From JALCLA01 sp965653565 (GTDB taxonomy: Bacteria > Pseudomonadota > Gammaproteobacteria > Xanthomonadales > Xanthomonadaceae), in NCBI GenBank assembly GCA_965653565.1, contig CBFHAI010000002.1:124001-188000 (forward strand): a DNA stretch of 64,000 bases, written 5' to 3'. This document shows, in pieces, positions 46,001-56,317 of the stretch (positions are counted from its first letter, which is position 1; the number at the start of each line of letters is the position of its first letter). The notes beneath the pieces are model-generated. The model saw only the letters and a program-made list of their open reading frames with translations. It searched no databases and was not told where the DNA came from. Position numbers and translations under genes: made by a program.

Positions 46001-48229
46001 ATGACGCGGCAGCCGATGACGGCAACCGACACGCCATGCCCTCGCCGCTTCGCGAGGCAGTCCGGGGGCCGTTTTTTCGCTGGTTTTGTGCAGATCGCGG
46101 CGATCTGGTTGGGCCTGCTGCCGCACACCGCGCTCGAGGCCGCTGACGCGGCATGGAACATCCCCCGCCATGCGGAAGAAGTGCGCGCACTGACGCAGCC
46201 CGAGCCGGTGCTCGAACAACTCCCGGCACGTATCGCACGAGCGACGCAGACCGGCGATTGGCGCGAACTGGCCCTGCTGCGGCTGGCCGAAGGCAATGCC
46301 TGCCGCGTGCTGTCGCGCGTGTCCTGCCAGCGCGATGCCGGCCGCCAGGCGGCCGAGGCGGCGCTGGCCGCCGGCGATCCGCACCTGCAAGTGCGCGGCC
46401 TGGTGCTCGAGGCCAGCGGCGCCATCGCGATGCAGGATTTCGCCGCCGCCGAGCCGCTGCTATTGCGCGCCGAACGCGAGCTGGCCGCGCGTCCGCATCC
46501 GTTGTTGGCCGCCGATGTGTTCCTGACCTATTCGTCGATCAGCCTGCTGCTCGGCGATATGGAACACGCACAGCGCTACGTCGAGCGCGGACTGGGAGAA
46601 CTCGGCCCGATCCCCGCGCCGGTGGTGCGCGCACGCTTGCTGCGCAACCAGGCGCGCGCGCAGAACCAGTCGCAGGCGTGGACGCAAGCGCAGACCACGC
46701 TCGAGGAAGCGCTGGCACTGATCCCGCCCGACGACGATCCGAAACTGCGCGCCGAGCTGCACGTGGAACTGGCCCGGCTGGCGCATCAGCGCAACGATAT
46801 TCCGGCGCAACAGGACAACGGCGAGCGCGCCCTCGCGCTCGCCACGCAACTGGAGAACGCGCAGATCGCCGGCATGGCGCGCGAGATGCTCGCGCTGGCC
46901 GCGCAGGCGCGCGGCGACACCGCCGAGGCCGACGCGGCGTTCGCGCTGGCGGCCGCATCGTTCGCCACGATGCGCTTGCATCGCGACGAACGCCGCGTGC
47001 TGCGGCAATGGATGCGTCTGCGCCTCGCCCGCCCCGCGGGTCTGGCCGCCAACGACGTGCCGCTGGCGCGGCTGATGCAACTCGAACAATCGCTCGATGC
47101 CGAAGACCAGGCCGCCGCGGCGAGCAATTTCGAATCGCGGCTCGGCTACGCCAAACAGGCTTTCGAAGTCGGCCTGCTCAAGCAGTCGGTGGCCGCCGCT
47201 AGCCAGCGCCAACGCTATTCGCAAGTGTTGATCGTGCTGGGCGGCATTCTTTTCGCGCTGTTGGTCGCGGTGCTGTGGCTGCAGCGCCGCTACGCCGCGC
47301 GCCTGACCGAAGCGCTGCGCAAGCGCGAACGCGCCGAGCGCGCCGCACGGCAGACCGAACGCTCGCTGCGCGCGCTCACCGACAGCATTCCCGCCGCCGT
47401 CGCGCATATCGATGCCAACGAGCGCTATCTGCAGGTCAACGCCTATCTCGCGCAGATGGTCGGCGCCACGCCGCAAGCACTGGTCGGAAAACAGGTGCGC
47501 GAAGTGCGCGGCGAAGCGCTGTACGACCAGATCAAGCCGCGTATCGAGGCCGTACTGCGCGGCGAAACCGTGCATTTCCCCAGCAGCGGCACGCCGTTCG
47601 GCTCGCTGGCGCACTACAACTCGGTGTTCGTGCCCGATCGGGCACTCGACGGCAGCGTGATCGGGTTCTACGCGCTCACCTTCGACGTCACCGCGCTGCG
47701 CGAGGCGCAGGACGAACTGGAAAAGCTCGCGCGCATCGATTCACTCACCGGCGTCGCCAATCGCCGCCATTTCGAGGAACGCCTGCACGCCACCCTGGCG
47801 CACGCAAAACGCACGCGACGCGCGATCGCCGTGCTGGCGCTCGATGTCGATCACTTCAAGCAGGTCAACGACACCCACGGACATGCGGTCGGCGACGCGG
47901 TGCTGCGCGAATTCGTCGCACGCGTGCTGTCGTGCGTGCGGCAGGACGATTTCTTCGCGCGCGTGGGCGGCGACGAATTCATGCTGCTGATCGAAGAACC
48001 GCCGACCATCGCCGGCGAAGTGATCGCGCGCAAACTGTTGCGCGTGATGGACGCGCCGTTCTGCATCGATGGGCTGACGTTGCGTGTGACGATGAGCATC
48101 GGTGCGGCCTTCGGCGATGGGGATCAGACCGCGGCGGCGCTGCTCGCGATGGCCGACGAAGCCTTGTACGACGCCAAGGACCGCGGCCGCGCCACCTTCA
48201 GCATCCGGCGCACCGAGCCGCCTGCGTAG
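46001..48229 (+). CDS. TPR-sensor diguanylate cyclase with PAS domain
   Basis: A 742-residue inner-membrane protein. The start is ATG 46001 (AAGG eleven bases upstream); a signal-anchor/signal peptide lies near residues 24-48. Residues about 50-390 are TPR-like helices predicted in the periplasm, a transmembrane helix is near 406-428, PAS is about 450-580 and GGDEF about 585-740. The active-site motif is intact (VGGDEF) and an I-site RQDD precedes it by five residues, so the enzyme should make c-di-GMP and be feedback-inhibited by it. The periplasmic TPR sensor points to an envelope or secreted-peptide cue; that is inference. It is divergent from the EAL gene, so the two probably share regulatory DNA. 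Confidence 0.93.
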   Translation: MTRQPMTATDTPCPRRFARQSGGRFFAGFVQIAAIWLGLLPHTALEAADAAWNIPRHAEEVRALTQPEPVLEQLPARIARATQTGDWRELALLRLAEGNACRVLSRVSCQRDAGRQAAEAALAAGDPHLQVRGLVLEASGAIAMQDFAAAEPLLLRAERELAARPHPLLAADVFLTYSSISLLLGDMEHAQRYVERGLGELGPIPAPVVRARLLRNQARAQNQSQAWTQAQTTLEEALALIPPDDDPKLRAELHVELARLAHQRNDIPAQQDNGERALALATQLENAQIAGMAREMLALAAQARGDTAEADAAFALAAASFATMRLHRDERRVLRQWMRLRLARPAGLAANDVPLARLMQLEQSLDAEDQAAAASNFESRLGYAKQAFEVGLLKQSVAAASQRQRYSQVLIVLGGILFALLVAVLWLQRRYAARLTEALRKRERAERAARQTERSLRALTDSIPAAVAHIDANERYLQVNAYLAQMVGATPQALVGKQVREVRGEALYDQIKPRIEAVLRGETVHFPSSGTPFGSLAHYNSVFVPDRALDGSVIGFYALTFDVTALREAQDELEKLARIDSLTGVANRRHFEERLHATLAHAKRTRRAIAVLALDVDHFKQVNDTHGHAVGDAVLREFVARVLSCVRQDDFFARVGGDEFMLLIEEPPTIAGEVIARKLLRVMDAPFCIDGLTLRVTMSIGAAFGDGDQTAAALLAMADEALYDAKDRGRATFSIRRTEPPA

Positions 48230-48305
48230 CGAACGCGGGCCGTCTGTCGTCGAGTTCGATCGAACCCCGACGCGCGCTTCGCGGATTGCCCTGCCCGCCT
48301 GCCGA

Positions 48306-49685
48306 TCAGTTCTCGAAGCCGTTCGCAAACACGCGAAAGCTGCCGTATTCGAAGGCGCCGACATCGATCTGGCCCGCGACGATGCGCAGGCCGCCGTCGG
48401 CATCCGTGCTGCCAATGCCCGCGGGCGGTGCGTCGTCGCCGGCGTCGATCGCCGGCGATCCGATGAGCAACCGATAGTCGCGAGCCGCGGGATTGACGAA
48501 ACGCGGATTGGCGGCGCCCGGTGCGCCTTCGATGAGGTTGGCACCGAGATTTGCAGCGATGTTCGAACTCAGTTCGACACCGCCGTTGCCGTACAGGATG
48601 CTGTTGAACAGCGACGTGCCGGCACCGGCGGAGCGGTTGAGCACGAGCCCGCCTGCGGGATTGTCGGCGATGGTGAGGTTGGTCAGATCGATACGCGAGG
48701 TATCGAACGCGAGCAATTGCGCGCCGCCGCCGGTACCGGCACTGATCTCGCTGTCGCCCAGCGTCAGCGTCGCGCCGTTCGCGGTCTGCACGGACATCTG
48801 CTGTCCGCCATCGGGACGCGATTCGTCGCGATTGTCGGAAATCGCGAGCGCCCGCAGCGTCAGCGCCGAGGTGCCGACGTTGATGGAATTGATCGCCGCG
48901 CCTGACCCGCCGCTGTCGGCGCCGCCCAGCAGACGGTTGCCGCGCAGATCGCTGCGGCGGATCTCGATCGACGAGGCGCCGAAGGTATCGATGTAGATGC
49001 CGCCGCCGCGCGGTTCGGTCGGCGACTGCGCCTGATTGCTCTCGAAGGTGCAGCGCTGCACGAGGATCTGGCCGTTGTCGCTGGCGTTGAAGTACGCGCC
49101 GCCGCCGAGCGTGGAATTGGCGGTGGAGATCGCACGGTTGTCGCGGATCACGCTGTCGCGGATTTCCGCGGCGCCATCGTTGCGCGCAACGATCTTCAGC
49201 CCGCCGCCGTTGCTGGCGAATTCCCAGGTCGCCAGGTTGTCGTGCAACACCAGATCGGCGAGCAGCAACTGCGCCGTGCCGCTGACATCCACCTCGATGC
49301 CGCCGCCGGTGAACGATTGCCCGTTGCGCACCGTCAGATTCGACAGTTCCACGCGACCTTGCGCCAGCGCGCCGTAAATCCCGTGCCCCGCGGCGCCACC
49401 ATCGATCACCGTCAAACCCGGATCGGCACTGCGCACGGCGAAGGCCGCATTCCAGCCGCCGCTGATCACCGTCGTCTCCGCCGCCGGCGCGCCGAGCATC
49501 ACATTCTCGACACGCACCCCCGCCGCGATGCGAACTTCATCACTGCCCGGCGACAAATGCGCCGCCGCCACCGCGGCGGTGATGCTCGAATGGGTGCCAC
49601 CGGCCCCGACGGTAAACACCGCGGCCTGCGCCGACGTGGCACCAACAGCCAGCGCTACTGCGACGAATCGTACGGAAATGCTCAT
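48306..49685 (-). CDS. Secreted right-handed beta-helix protein with GFE tail
   Basis: A 459-residue exported protein starting at ATG 49685 (signal peptide to about residue 21, TSAQA). Residues about 30-400 have the short glycine/asparagine-rich repeats of a parallel beta-helix (pectate-lyase-like or polymorphic outer-membrane-protein fold), such as IRDSVIRDNRAISTANS and LTIADNPAGGLVLNR. A second region SPAIDAGDD...VGAFEYGS is the usual closing module of such proteins. It ends FRVFANGFEN, one of the GFE tails of this window. Enzymatic residues were not assigned; role may be adhesion or polysaccharide binding. It is convergent with the diguanylate cyclase gene (76 bp apart). Confidence 0.85.
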   Translation of the reverse strand: MSISVRFVAVALAVGATSAQAAVFTVGAGGTHSSITAAVAAAHLSPGSDEVRIAAGVRVENVMLGAPAAETTVISGGWNAAFAVRSADPGLTVIDGGAAGHGIYGALAQGRVELSNLTVRNGQSFTGGGIEVDVSGTAQLLLADLVLHDNLATWEFASNGGGLKIVARNDGAAEIRDSVIRDNRAISTANSTLGGGAYFNASDNGQILVQRCTFESNQAQSPTEPRGGGIYIDTFGASSIEIRRSDLRGNRLLGGADSGGSGAAINSINVGTSALTLRALAISDNRDESRPDGGQQMSVQTANGATLTLGDSEISAGTGGGAQLLAFDTSRIDLTNLTIADNPAGGLVLNRSAGAGTSLFNSILYGNGGVELSSNIAANLGANLIEGAPGAANPRFVNPAARDYRLLIGSPAIDAGDDAPPAGIGSTDADGGLRIVAGQIDVGAFEYGSFRVFANGFEN

Positions 49686-49866
49686 GCTTCGATGCTCCGT
49701 TGATGCCGAGGGACACGACCGAGGCGACACGCCCGGGTGTCGCGTTGTCGGACATCGTGCTGCGGCGGCAGCGTTCTGCAGTCGCATCGTATCGAAGCCA
49801 TCCTTGAGCCGCATTCGCCGATGCAGCGATCCGGCGCGACGCTATCGGCGACCGATCTCGTCTGGC

Positions 49867-49890
49867 GGCGCCGGCCTCGAAGCCGGCGCC
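49867..49890 (-). terminator. GC hairpin after the large nuclease gene
   Basis: GGCGCCGGC pairs with GCCGGCGCC over a six-base loop, ten bases past the stop at 49900. No T tract follows on the minus strand. Confidence 0.45.
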
Positions 49891-49899
49891 GCTGTTTCC

Positions 49900-52800
49900 T
49901 CAGCCGCGGCGGCGAATCACGACGCCACCGAGCGTTGCGAGCAAGCCGAACAGCACCAGCAGTGCGAACGGATCGTTGGCCGGAATCGTCACGGCTTCGA
50001 CGGCGCCGGGTTGTCCGAGCACGATCGCGGCGCCGTTGTTGGTGGCCGACGGGTCGTCGGTTTCGGCCATTGCAAGCGCAGTGATCGGGCTCGATGTCTG
50101 CGCATCGACGCGCACTTCGATCGCGACCGTGCGCGAGGCGTTCGGTGCGGTGGCGCCGGGCCAGGTGCAGGTGATCACGGTCTGGCCCGAGACGCTGGCC
50201 GGGCTGCAGCTGCCGCCCGCGAGGGTCGCGTCGACGTAGCTCAGGCCGGCCGGCAAGGTCACGGTCAGCGCGACATCCTGCGCATCGGAGGGGCCGGCAT
50301 TGGTGACGGTGCCGGTGAGCGTCGCGATGGTGCCGGTGCCGACCACGGCGGGCGTGGCGGTGAGCGTGGTCGACAGGTTCGCGCTGGCGATCACGCTGGT
50401 CGCCTGGGTCGCGCCGTTGTCGACCGGAACCGATTCGACGGCGGCGCTGGCGACCGAGATTGTCGCGTTCAACACCGTGCCCGCGGCGACCGACGGCGCC
50501 ACCAGCAGATCGAACGTCATCGAACGTTGTCCGGCAGCACCGGTTGCGATCGAGCCGGCGAAACTGCAGGTGATCGTGGTCGCCGTCGCACTGCAGGTAC
50601 CGGCGTCGGCGGTTGCCGAGACGAAACTCGTGCCGGTCGGTATCGGCAGCGTCACGGTGACGCCGGTGGCGGCCGCCGGTCCGTTGTTGGTGATCACCGA
50701 CGAGTAGACGACATGGTTGCCGGCGATCACCGGATCGGGAAGATCCGACAGCGTGATCGCCATGTCGCCCGACGCGGCGCTCACCGTGGTGGTTTCGCTC
50801 GCCGTGTCGTTGGCCGGATTCGGATCGGCCGCGCTGGCGGCGATGTTTGCGTTGGCGGTGAGCACGGTTCCAGCCGCGGCGCCGGCATCGACGGCCACGG
50901 TGATCGTGAACGCGGCGCTGCCCGCGGCCATCGTCGCCGCCGTGCAGGCGATGCTGCCGCCGGCCCCGACCGCCGGGGTCGTGCAACTGAAACCGGCGGG
51001 TGTGACGAGCGCTGCGAAGGTGGTTCCGGCCGGCAACGTCTGGTTGACCGCCACCGCCGTCGCGACGCTCGGGCCGGTGTTGCTGGCGCCGAGCGTGTAG
51101 CTGAACTGCGTTGCCGCCGCCACCGGATCGGCACTGTCGGCGAGCGTCACCGACAGGTCGCCGGCGGTCGAAACCGTGGTCTGCACCGTCGCCGTGCCGT
51201 TGGCCGGATTGCTGTCGCCGGTCGTCGTCGCGACGGTTGCCGTCGCCGTCAGCAGCGTGCCCGCGGCAGTCGCCGCATCGACATTGACGACCGCATTGAA
51301 GACGGCGCTGCCGGCGGCGAATGCGGCGTTGGTGCAGGTGACTGTGCCGGTGGCACCGGCCGCGGGTGTGGTGCAGTTCCAGCCCGCCGGTGTGGTCAGC
51401 GAGACGAAGGTCGTGGCCGCGGGCAACGGCAGGGTGAGGCTCGCCTCTGCCGCCGCGATCGGGCCGCTGTTGTGCGCCACGATGGTGTAGGTCAAGGCCG
51501 CGCCGGCGTTCACCGGGTCCGGCGAGTCGGCGAGCACGACGGTCAGGTCGATAGTCGCGGCATCGATGGTCGTCGTCGCGGTAGCGCTGCCGTTGGCAGG
51601 ATTCGGATCGGGCGTTGCCGACGTCGCGCTGGCCGTGTTGTTCAGTACCGTGCCATCGGCCACACCGGCGTCGATCGCAACCACGAGGGTGAAATCGGCG
51701 GTACCCGGAGCGAATGCCGCATGGCTGCAGGAAATCGTCCCGCCCGCCCCCGCCGCCGGCGTGGTGCAGCTGAAACCGGCCGGAGCGGCGAGCGATACGA
51801 ACGTCGTGCCGACGGGCAAGGTGTCGCTCACCGTCGTCGCCGCTGCAACGCTCGGACCGGCGTTGGTAAGCCCGATGCTGTAGGTCAACTGCGTGCCGGC
51901 GTTGACCGGATCGGCGCTGTCGGCCACGGTCACGCCGAGATCGGCGGAAGTGGCGATCGTGGTGGTCGCGGTGGCACTGTCGTTGCCCGCATTGGAGTCG
52001 GGCGTCGCACTCGCGATCGTCGCGGTGTTCGAAAGCGCGCTGCCGTCGGCGAGCGCTGCGTCGGTCGCCACCACGAGCGTGAACGCAGCGGCGCCGGGCG
52101 CGAGACTTCCGGTATCGCAGACGATGTTGCCGCTGCTACCGGCGGCGGGCGTGGTGCAGGTCCAACCGGCCGGCGACGTCAGCGAAACGAAGGTGGTCCC
52201 GAGCGGCAACGGATTGGTCAGCGTCACCGAGTTCGCAGCGCTCGGCCCGGCGTTGACCGCATCGATGGTGTAGGTGAGATGCATGCCGGCGGTGATCGGA
52301 TCGGGACTGTCGGCAATCGCGAGCGCGAGGTCGACGGCCGAAACCACCGTGGTGGTCGCGGTGGCGCTGTCGTTGCCCGCATCGGAGTCGGGTGTCGCGC
52401 TCGTGATCGTCGCGATGTTCGAAAGCACGCTGCCGGCGGCCAGACCGCCGTCGAGCGCGACCACCAGCGTGAACGTGTCCGCGCTGCCCGGCGCCAGGTT
52501 CGCTGCCGTGCAGATGACCGTGCCGCCCGCGCCGACGGCCGGTGTGGTGCAGTTCCAGCCGCCCGTCGTCGCCAGCGAAACGAAGCTGGCGCCGGCCGGC
52601 AGCGGATTGGACAGCGTCACCGCATTGGCGACACTCGGCCCGGCGTTGCCGGCATCGATGCTGTAGGTCAGTTGCGCGCCGGCGGTGACCGGGTCGGGAC
52701 TGTCGAGCACCGAAACATGGAGGTCGGCAAGCGTCGCCACCGTGGTGGTCGCGGTGTCGCTGTCGTTGCCGGCGTTCGAATCGAGCGTCGCGCTCGAGAT

Positions 52801-55800
52801 GGTCGCGGTGTTCGACAGCACGGTGCCGGCGGCGACCGCGGCATCGACCTCGACCACCAGCGTGAACACGGCCGCGCCCGGCGCGAAGCTCGCGTTGTCG
52901 CAGTCGATCGCACCGGCGGCACCGACCGCCGGCGTCGCACAGCTCCAGCCGGCAGGCATCGCCAGCGACTCGAACGTCGTCCCGGCAGGCAGTGTCGCGA
53001 CCCATTGCGCAGCGGTCGCCGCGATCCCGCCGGCATTCGTCGCGGTGATGCTGTAGCTGAGGTTTTCGCCGGCGTTCACCGGGTCGGGACTGTCGGTGAT
53101 CGTGATCGACAGATCGGTGGTCGCGAACGGCGCGGGCGCGACGTAGAGCACCACCGGATCATGATCCGACAACCGCGGGGCACCGCCGCCGGCGCGCAGG
53201 GATTCGGGGAAATCGGCGTTGATCCGCGCGAATTCGATGCGCTCGGACAAACTGCCGGCCAGCAACGAACCGTTCACCAGCACATGATCGATCGACTGCG
53301 CGTTGCCGTCGAAAATATACGAATAGCGCTGCGCAGCCGGCAGGCCCGCAAGCAGCAGCGACAGATCGGGATTGACCAGGTCGACGCCATCGCCCGGCAC
53401 CGCGGTGGCATTGTCGGGCGGCGGCGTGCCGAGCATCGTCGCGATCGAATCGACGAAGCCGTCGTTGACTTCGAAGGCGTTGTAATCGCCGACCATCACG
53501 ATCGCTTCGGTCGGATCGGCGGTCTGCCGCGCCTGCAGCAGATTCGCCACATCCTGCGCCTGCGCCAGCCGCTTGGCGCGCACGCGATCGCCGAGCGTCG
53601 GCCAGCCGTTGGCACCGGCCGCGATGCTGCCGACATCGTTGAGCGCGCGCAGATGATTGACGATCACGGTCACCGGCCAGCTGGCACCGCCGGCGGCGTG
53701 CACGATCGCGGCGAGCCGCAGCGGCGGCCGGTCGTGCAGCACGGCCGTGCTGCTGTCGGGATTGACGAACAGCGTACCGTCGAGCTCCTGCTGCACTTCG
53801 ACCACTTCCACGCGCGGCGTCGCTCCTGCGACCGGCGCCGACTTGACCAGGAAGCCGACGTCGATGCCGCCGATATCGTTGCCTTCGACCAGGTAAGCGT
53901 CGTATTGCGGATCGGGCTGCGCGGCGGCGATCGCGTCGCTGCTGATGCGGTCGGCGAGCGCCTGCAGGGTCGCGAGATTTTCGACTTCGACCACGCCCAG
54001 GATATCGGGCGCGCCGAGGAAATTGCGGATGCCGTCGGAGGCTTTCGCCAGCCGGTTGTCGAACGCCGACGCGGTGAGCACGGTGTCGGAAACCGCCGGA
54101 TCCTCGACCGTGTCGTAGAAACGCTGCAGGTTGTAGCCGGCGATGGTCGCTTCGGTGGCCGTGGCCGGCGTTACCGGCAAGGGCACCGGCCCGCCGGCCA
54201 TACTCGGCGTCGCACCGACCTCGGGCAGCAGCGTATAGCGCCGGAAGGTGTAGTCGAGCGGACCGACCAGGTTCGACACCACCGCGCCGGTGCCCGCGTC
54301 GATCGCAGGATTGCCGAGCGCGTCGCTGTCGACGCGGATCACTTCGGGATTGCCGTCGAAGCGCGGAATCGGCGGAATCGTGCCGCCCGGCGCCGGATCC
54401 GGCGCCTGGATGCCGGCCTCGCGGAAAGCACGCGGCAAGCCGGTGATCACGCCCTGGAACACGCCGTTCGAGGCCGAGGCCGCGTTCGGCTCGCTCAGCG
54501 TGCCGCCGCTCGGCGCCCCGACGGTGAGCGAGGCGATCGACACGCGCATGCCTTCGAGGCGCTCGAGCTGGTCGAACGGACCGGCTGGATCCGGGAAACT
54601 CGCGCTCAGCGTTACCGCCGTCGGCAACGGATTACCGGTGGTCAACTGCGCCACGGTCGGCGTCACCAGTTCGGTGAGCGGCGGTTGCAACGGATCCTGC
54701 GCCGGCACGAACTCGGCGACGGTACCGGTGACTTGCACCAGCGCGCCGACGATCGCCGCTGCCGGCGGCGCGGCATTGGTGAACACCAACACGCCTTCGG
54801 AGGTGGCCGGGTCGGCATCGACGCCGGCGTCGGGTTCCTGGATGAAAAAGCCGTTGTTGCGCACACCGGTGACGATGCCGCGCGTGGTGACGCTGGCACC
54901 GACCACCGGCGACGAGGCACCCGTGCCCTGGATGTCGTGGATCGGCGTGAGCGTGACATCGTCGTTGTTGAGCGTGCCCTGCCCCTGCGCATCGGCAGGG
55001 CTGGCACCGACGATGTTGGTGACATTGACGAAAAAGGTTTCGTCCGCTTCGGTGGTGGTGTCGCGATTGACCGTCACCGAGAAGTTGTACGGCCCGGTCG
55101 ATCCCATCGGAATGGTTTGCCCGGTCAGGCTGTTGGCGACGTAGTCGTTGTCTTCGGTCGCCGGATTGTCATCCTGCGCGGTGCCGTCGGCGGTGGCGAT
55201 GTCGAAGGTCACACCGCCCGGGCCGGCCGGCGCGGTCAGCGTCACCGCGAAAGTGAAAGTTTCGACGCCCGGCGGATTGCCTTCGGCCAGCGTGACGTCG
55301 CTGATAGTGAGCGCCGGCAGCGGCGGCAGCGCCTGCGGCGTCAGCGAGAAATCGTCGACCGCCAGACCGTCGTCGGCGCCGCTGGCGTTGAGGTCGTTCC
55401 AGCGGATCCAGAAGGTCGCGCCATTGGCGATCGAAAGCGAGTTGATCGTCGAACTGATGGCCGTGCGATTGGCCGCCGCGTTGCCATCCAGCGCCCCGGC
55501 GACGCCGGCGGTCTTGATCGGGTTGGTGAAGTCGAGCGGGTTGTGGTCGGTCCAGGTGCCGCCGGACAGATCGGTGGCGTTGAAGCTGTACTGGAAATCG
55601 TAGCGATCGTCGCGCGCGGCGGCGGTGTTGCTGATGCGCCATTGCTCGCCGGTGTAGGCCACCGCCAGCGACGTGATCGTGGCGCCGGTGTTGTTGGTGT
55701 AGCAGGCGCCGACGGTGCTGATCAGCGTGCCCGACTGCAGCGCGCCGAGGGCGCGATCGGTATTGCCCGCCGCACCGTAACTGAAGGTGTCGCCGGTATT

Positions 55801-56031
55801 GCTGCCGCCGGTATCGACCGCGTACTGCTCGTTGTCGCGCGCGCCCAGGCCGGCTTCGGTGAGGAACCAGCCGCTGATCGTCAGGTTGTTGGTGGTACTG
55901 CCGGCGGTGTTCGACAGCGTGTTGAAACTCTGCGTCGAGGCCGAGCCCAGCGTGGTCAGGCTCACGCATTGCGCGAGCGCATCGCCGCCCAGCAGCGACA
56001 GAGAGAACAGCAGGACAACGGACCGGATCAT
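49900..56031 (-). CDS. Giant secreted nuclease: Calx-beta, EEP-family nuclease, eight DUF11 repeats, C-terminal membrane anchor
   Basis: A 2043-residue exported protein from ATG 56031 (signal peptide to GDALA-Q). The N-terminal jelly-roll (about 20-240) is followed by a Calx-beta domain (about 245-365), an OB-like/endonuclease accessory region, and an endonuclease/exonuclease/phosphatase domain (about 640-1000) with VVEVENL (catalytic Glu), VNHLRA, VGDYNAFE and the closing SDHDP. This order is that of ExeM-type extracellular DNases. Then come eight DUF11 repeats (seven open with a DxPDPV-like motif and end NAGPS-like, the eighth diverged). The C-terminus IPANDPFALLVLFGLLATLGGVVIRRRG is a short motif, a transmembrane stretch and a basic cluster, the plan of PEP-/IPTL-CTERM sorting signals. 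It probably degrades extracellular DNA at the cell surface. Confidence 0.9.
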   Translation of the reverse strand: MIRSVVLLFSLSLLGGDALAQCVSLTTLGSASTQSFNTLSNTAGSTTNNLTISGWFLTEAGLGARDNEQYAVDTGGSNTGDTFSYGAAGNTDRALGALQSGTLISTVGACYTNNTGATITSLAVAYTGEQWRISNTAAARDDRYDFQYSFNATDLSGGTWTDHNPLDFTNPIKTAGVAGALDGNAAANRTAISSTINSLSIANGATFWIRWNDLNASGADDGLAVDDFSLTPQALPPLPALTISDVTLAEGNPPGVETFTFAVTLTAPAGPGGVTFDIATADGTAQDDNPATEDNDYVANSLTGQTIPMGSTGPYNFSVTVNRDTTTEADETFFVNVTNIVGASPADAQGQGTLNNDDVTLTPIHDIQGTGASSPVVGASVTTRGIVTGVRNNGFFIQEPDAGVDADPATSEGVLVFTNAAPPAAAIVGALVQVTGTVAEFVPAQDPLQPPLTELVTPTVAQLTTGNPLPTAVTLSASFPDPAGPFDQLERLEGMRVSIASLTVGAPSGGTLSEPNAASASNGVFQGVITGLPRAFREAGIQAPDPAPGGTIPPIPRFDGNPEVIRVDSDALGNPAIDAGTGAVVSNLVGPLDYTFRRYTLLPEVGATPSMAGGPVPLPVTPATATEATIAGYNLQRFYDTVEDPAVSDTVLTASAFDNRLAKASDGIRNFLGAPDILGVVEVENLATLQALADRISSDAIAAAQPDPQYDAYLVEGNDIGGIDVGFLVKSAPVAGATPRVEVVEVQQELDGTLFVNPDSSTAVLHDRPPLRLAAIVHAAGGASWPVTVIVNHLRALNDVGSIAAGANGWPTLGDRVRAKRLAQAQDVANLLQARQTADPTEAIVMVGDYNAFEVNDGFVDSIATMLGTPPPDNATAVPGDGVDLVNPDLSLLLAGLPAAQRYSYIFDGNAQSIDHVLVNGSLLAGSLSERIEFARINADFPESLRAGGGAPRLSDHDPVVLYVAPAPFATTDLSITITDSPDPVNAGENLSYSITATNAGGIAATAAQWVATLPAGTTFESLAMPAGWSCATPAVGAAGAIDCDNASFAPGAAVFTLVVEVDAAVAAGTVLSNTATISSATLDSNAGNDSDTATTTVATLADLHVSVLDSPDPVTAGAQLTYSIDAGNAGPSVANAVTLSNPLPAGASFVSLATTGGWNCTTPAVGAGGTVICTAANLAPGSADTFTLVVALDGGLAAGSVLSNIATITSATPDSDAGNDSATATTTVVSAVDLALAIADSPDPITAGMHLTYTIDAVNAGPSAANSVTLTNPLPLGTTFVSLTSPAGWTCTTPAAGSSGNIVCDTGSLAPGAAAFTLVVATDAALADGSALSNTATIASATPDSNAGNDSATATTTIATSADLGVTVADSADPVNAGTQLTYSIGLTNAGPSVAAATTVSDTLPVGTTFVSLAAPAGFSCTTPAAGAGGTISCSHAAFAPGTADFTLVVAIDAGVADGTVLNNTASATSATPDPNPANGSATATTTIDAATIDLTVVLADSPDPVNAGAALTYTIVAHNSGPIAAAEASLTLPLPAATTFVSLTTPAGWNCTTPAAGATGTVTCTNAAFAAGSAVFNAVVNVDAATAAGTLLTATATVATTTGDSNPANGTATVQTTVSTAGDLSVTLADSADPVAAATQFSYTLGASNTGPSVATAVAVNQTLPAGTTFAALVTPAGFSCTTPAVGAGGSIACTAATMAAGSAAFTITVAVDAGAAAGTVLTANANIAASAADPNPANDTASETTTVSAASGDMAITLSDLPDPVIAGNHVVYSSVITNNGPAAATGVTVTLPIPTGTSFVSATADAGTCSATATTITCSFAGSIATGAAGQRSMTFDLLVAPSVAAGTVLNATISVASAAVESVPVDNGATQATSVIASANLSTTLTATPAVVGTGTIATLTGTVTNAGPSDAQDVALTVTLPAGLSYVDATLAGGSCSPASVSGQTVITCTWPGATAPNASRTVAIEVRVDAQTSSPITALAMAETDDPSATNNGAAIVLGQPGAVEAVTIPANDPFALLVLFGLLATLGGVVIRRRG

Positions 56032-56317
56032 GTCGATTCCATGCAGGACGCGCCGCGCGCTTGCGGCGGCGGTCGGATCGTTATTGAGATTTCCCCCGGG
56101 TGCGCCGGCGGCGCCCCGTGCGGAGCTTATGCCAGCCGGGCCGCGCTGCGAAGTGACGAGTCGTGAAATGAATCGGATCGGCGCCGCACGGCACCGGCAC
56201 ATCGTCGTTGCGACCTTGCCGCATTGCCCGAAAAAGGCTGGAAAATGAAGGTTGGATTCAGCCGGCGCGCGTAATCTCGCAAAGGCGATGAATGATCGCG
56301 TGTCGAGGAATGCCCCG

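Noticed and set aside
50000..53100. CRISPR-like or satellite repeats
   Set aside because: The roughly 370-380-bp periodicity is explained by the DUF11 repeats of the nuclease gene.
49528..56166. A very long open frame (about 2200 codons) on the plus strand
   Set aside because: It is antisense to the 2043-residue nuclease gene. Its product is an arginine/glycine/aspartate-rich string without domains, the usual shadow of a GC-rich gene with biased codons.
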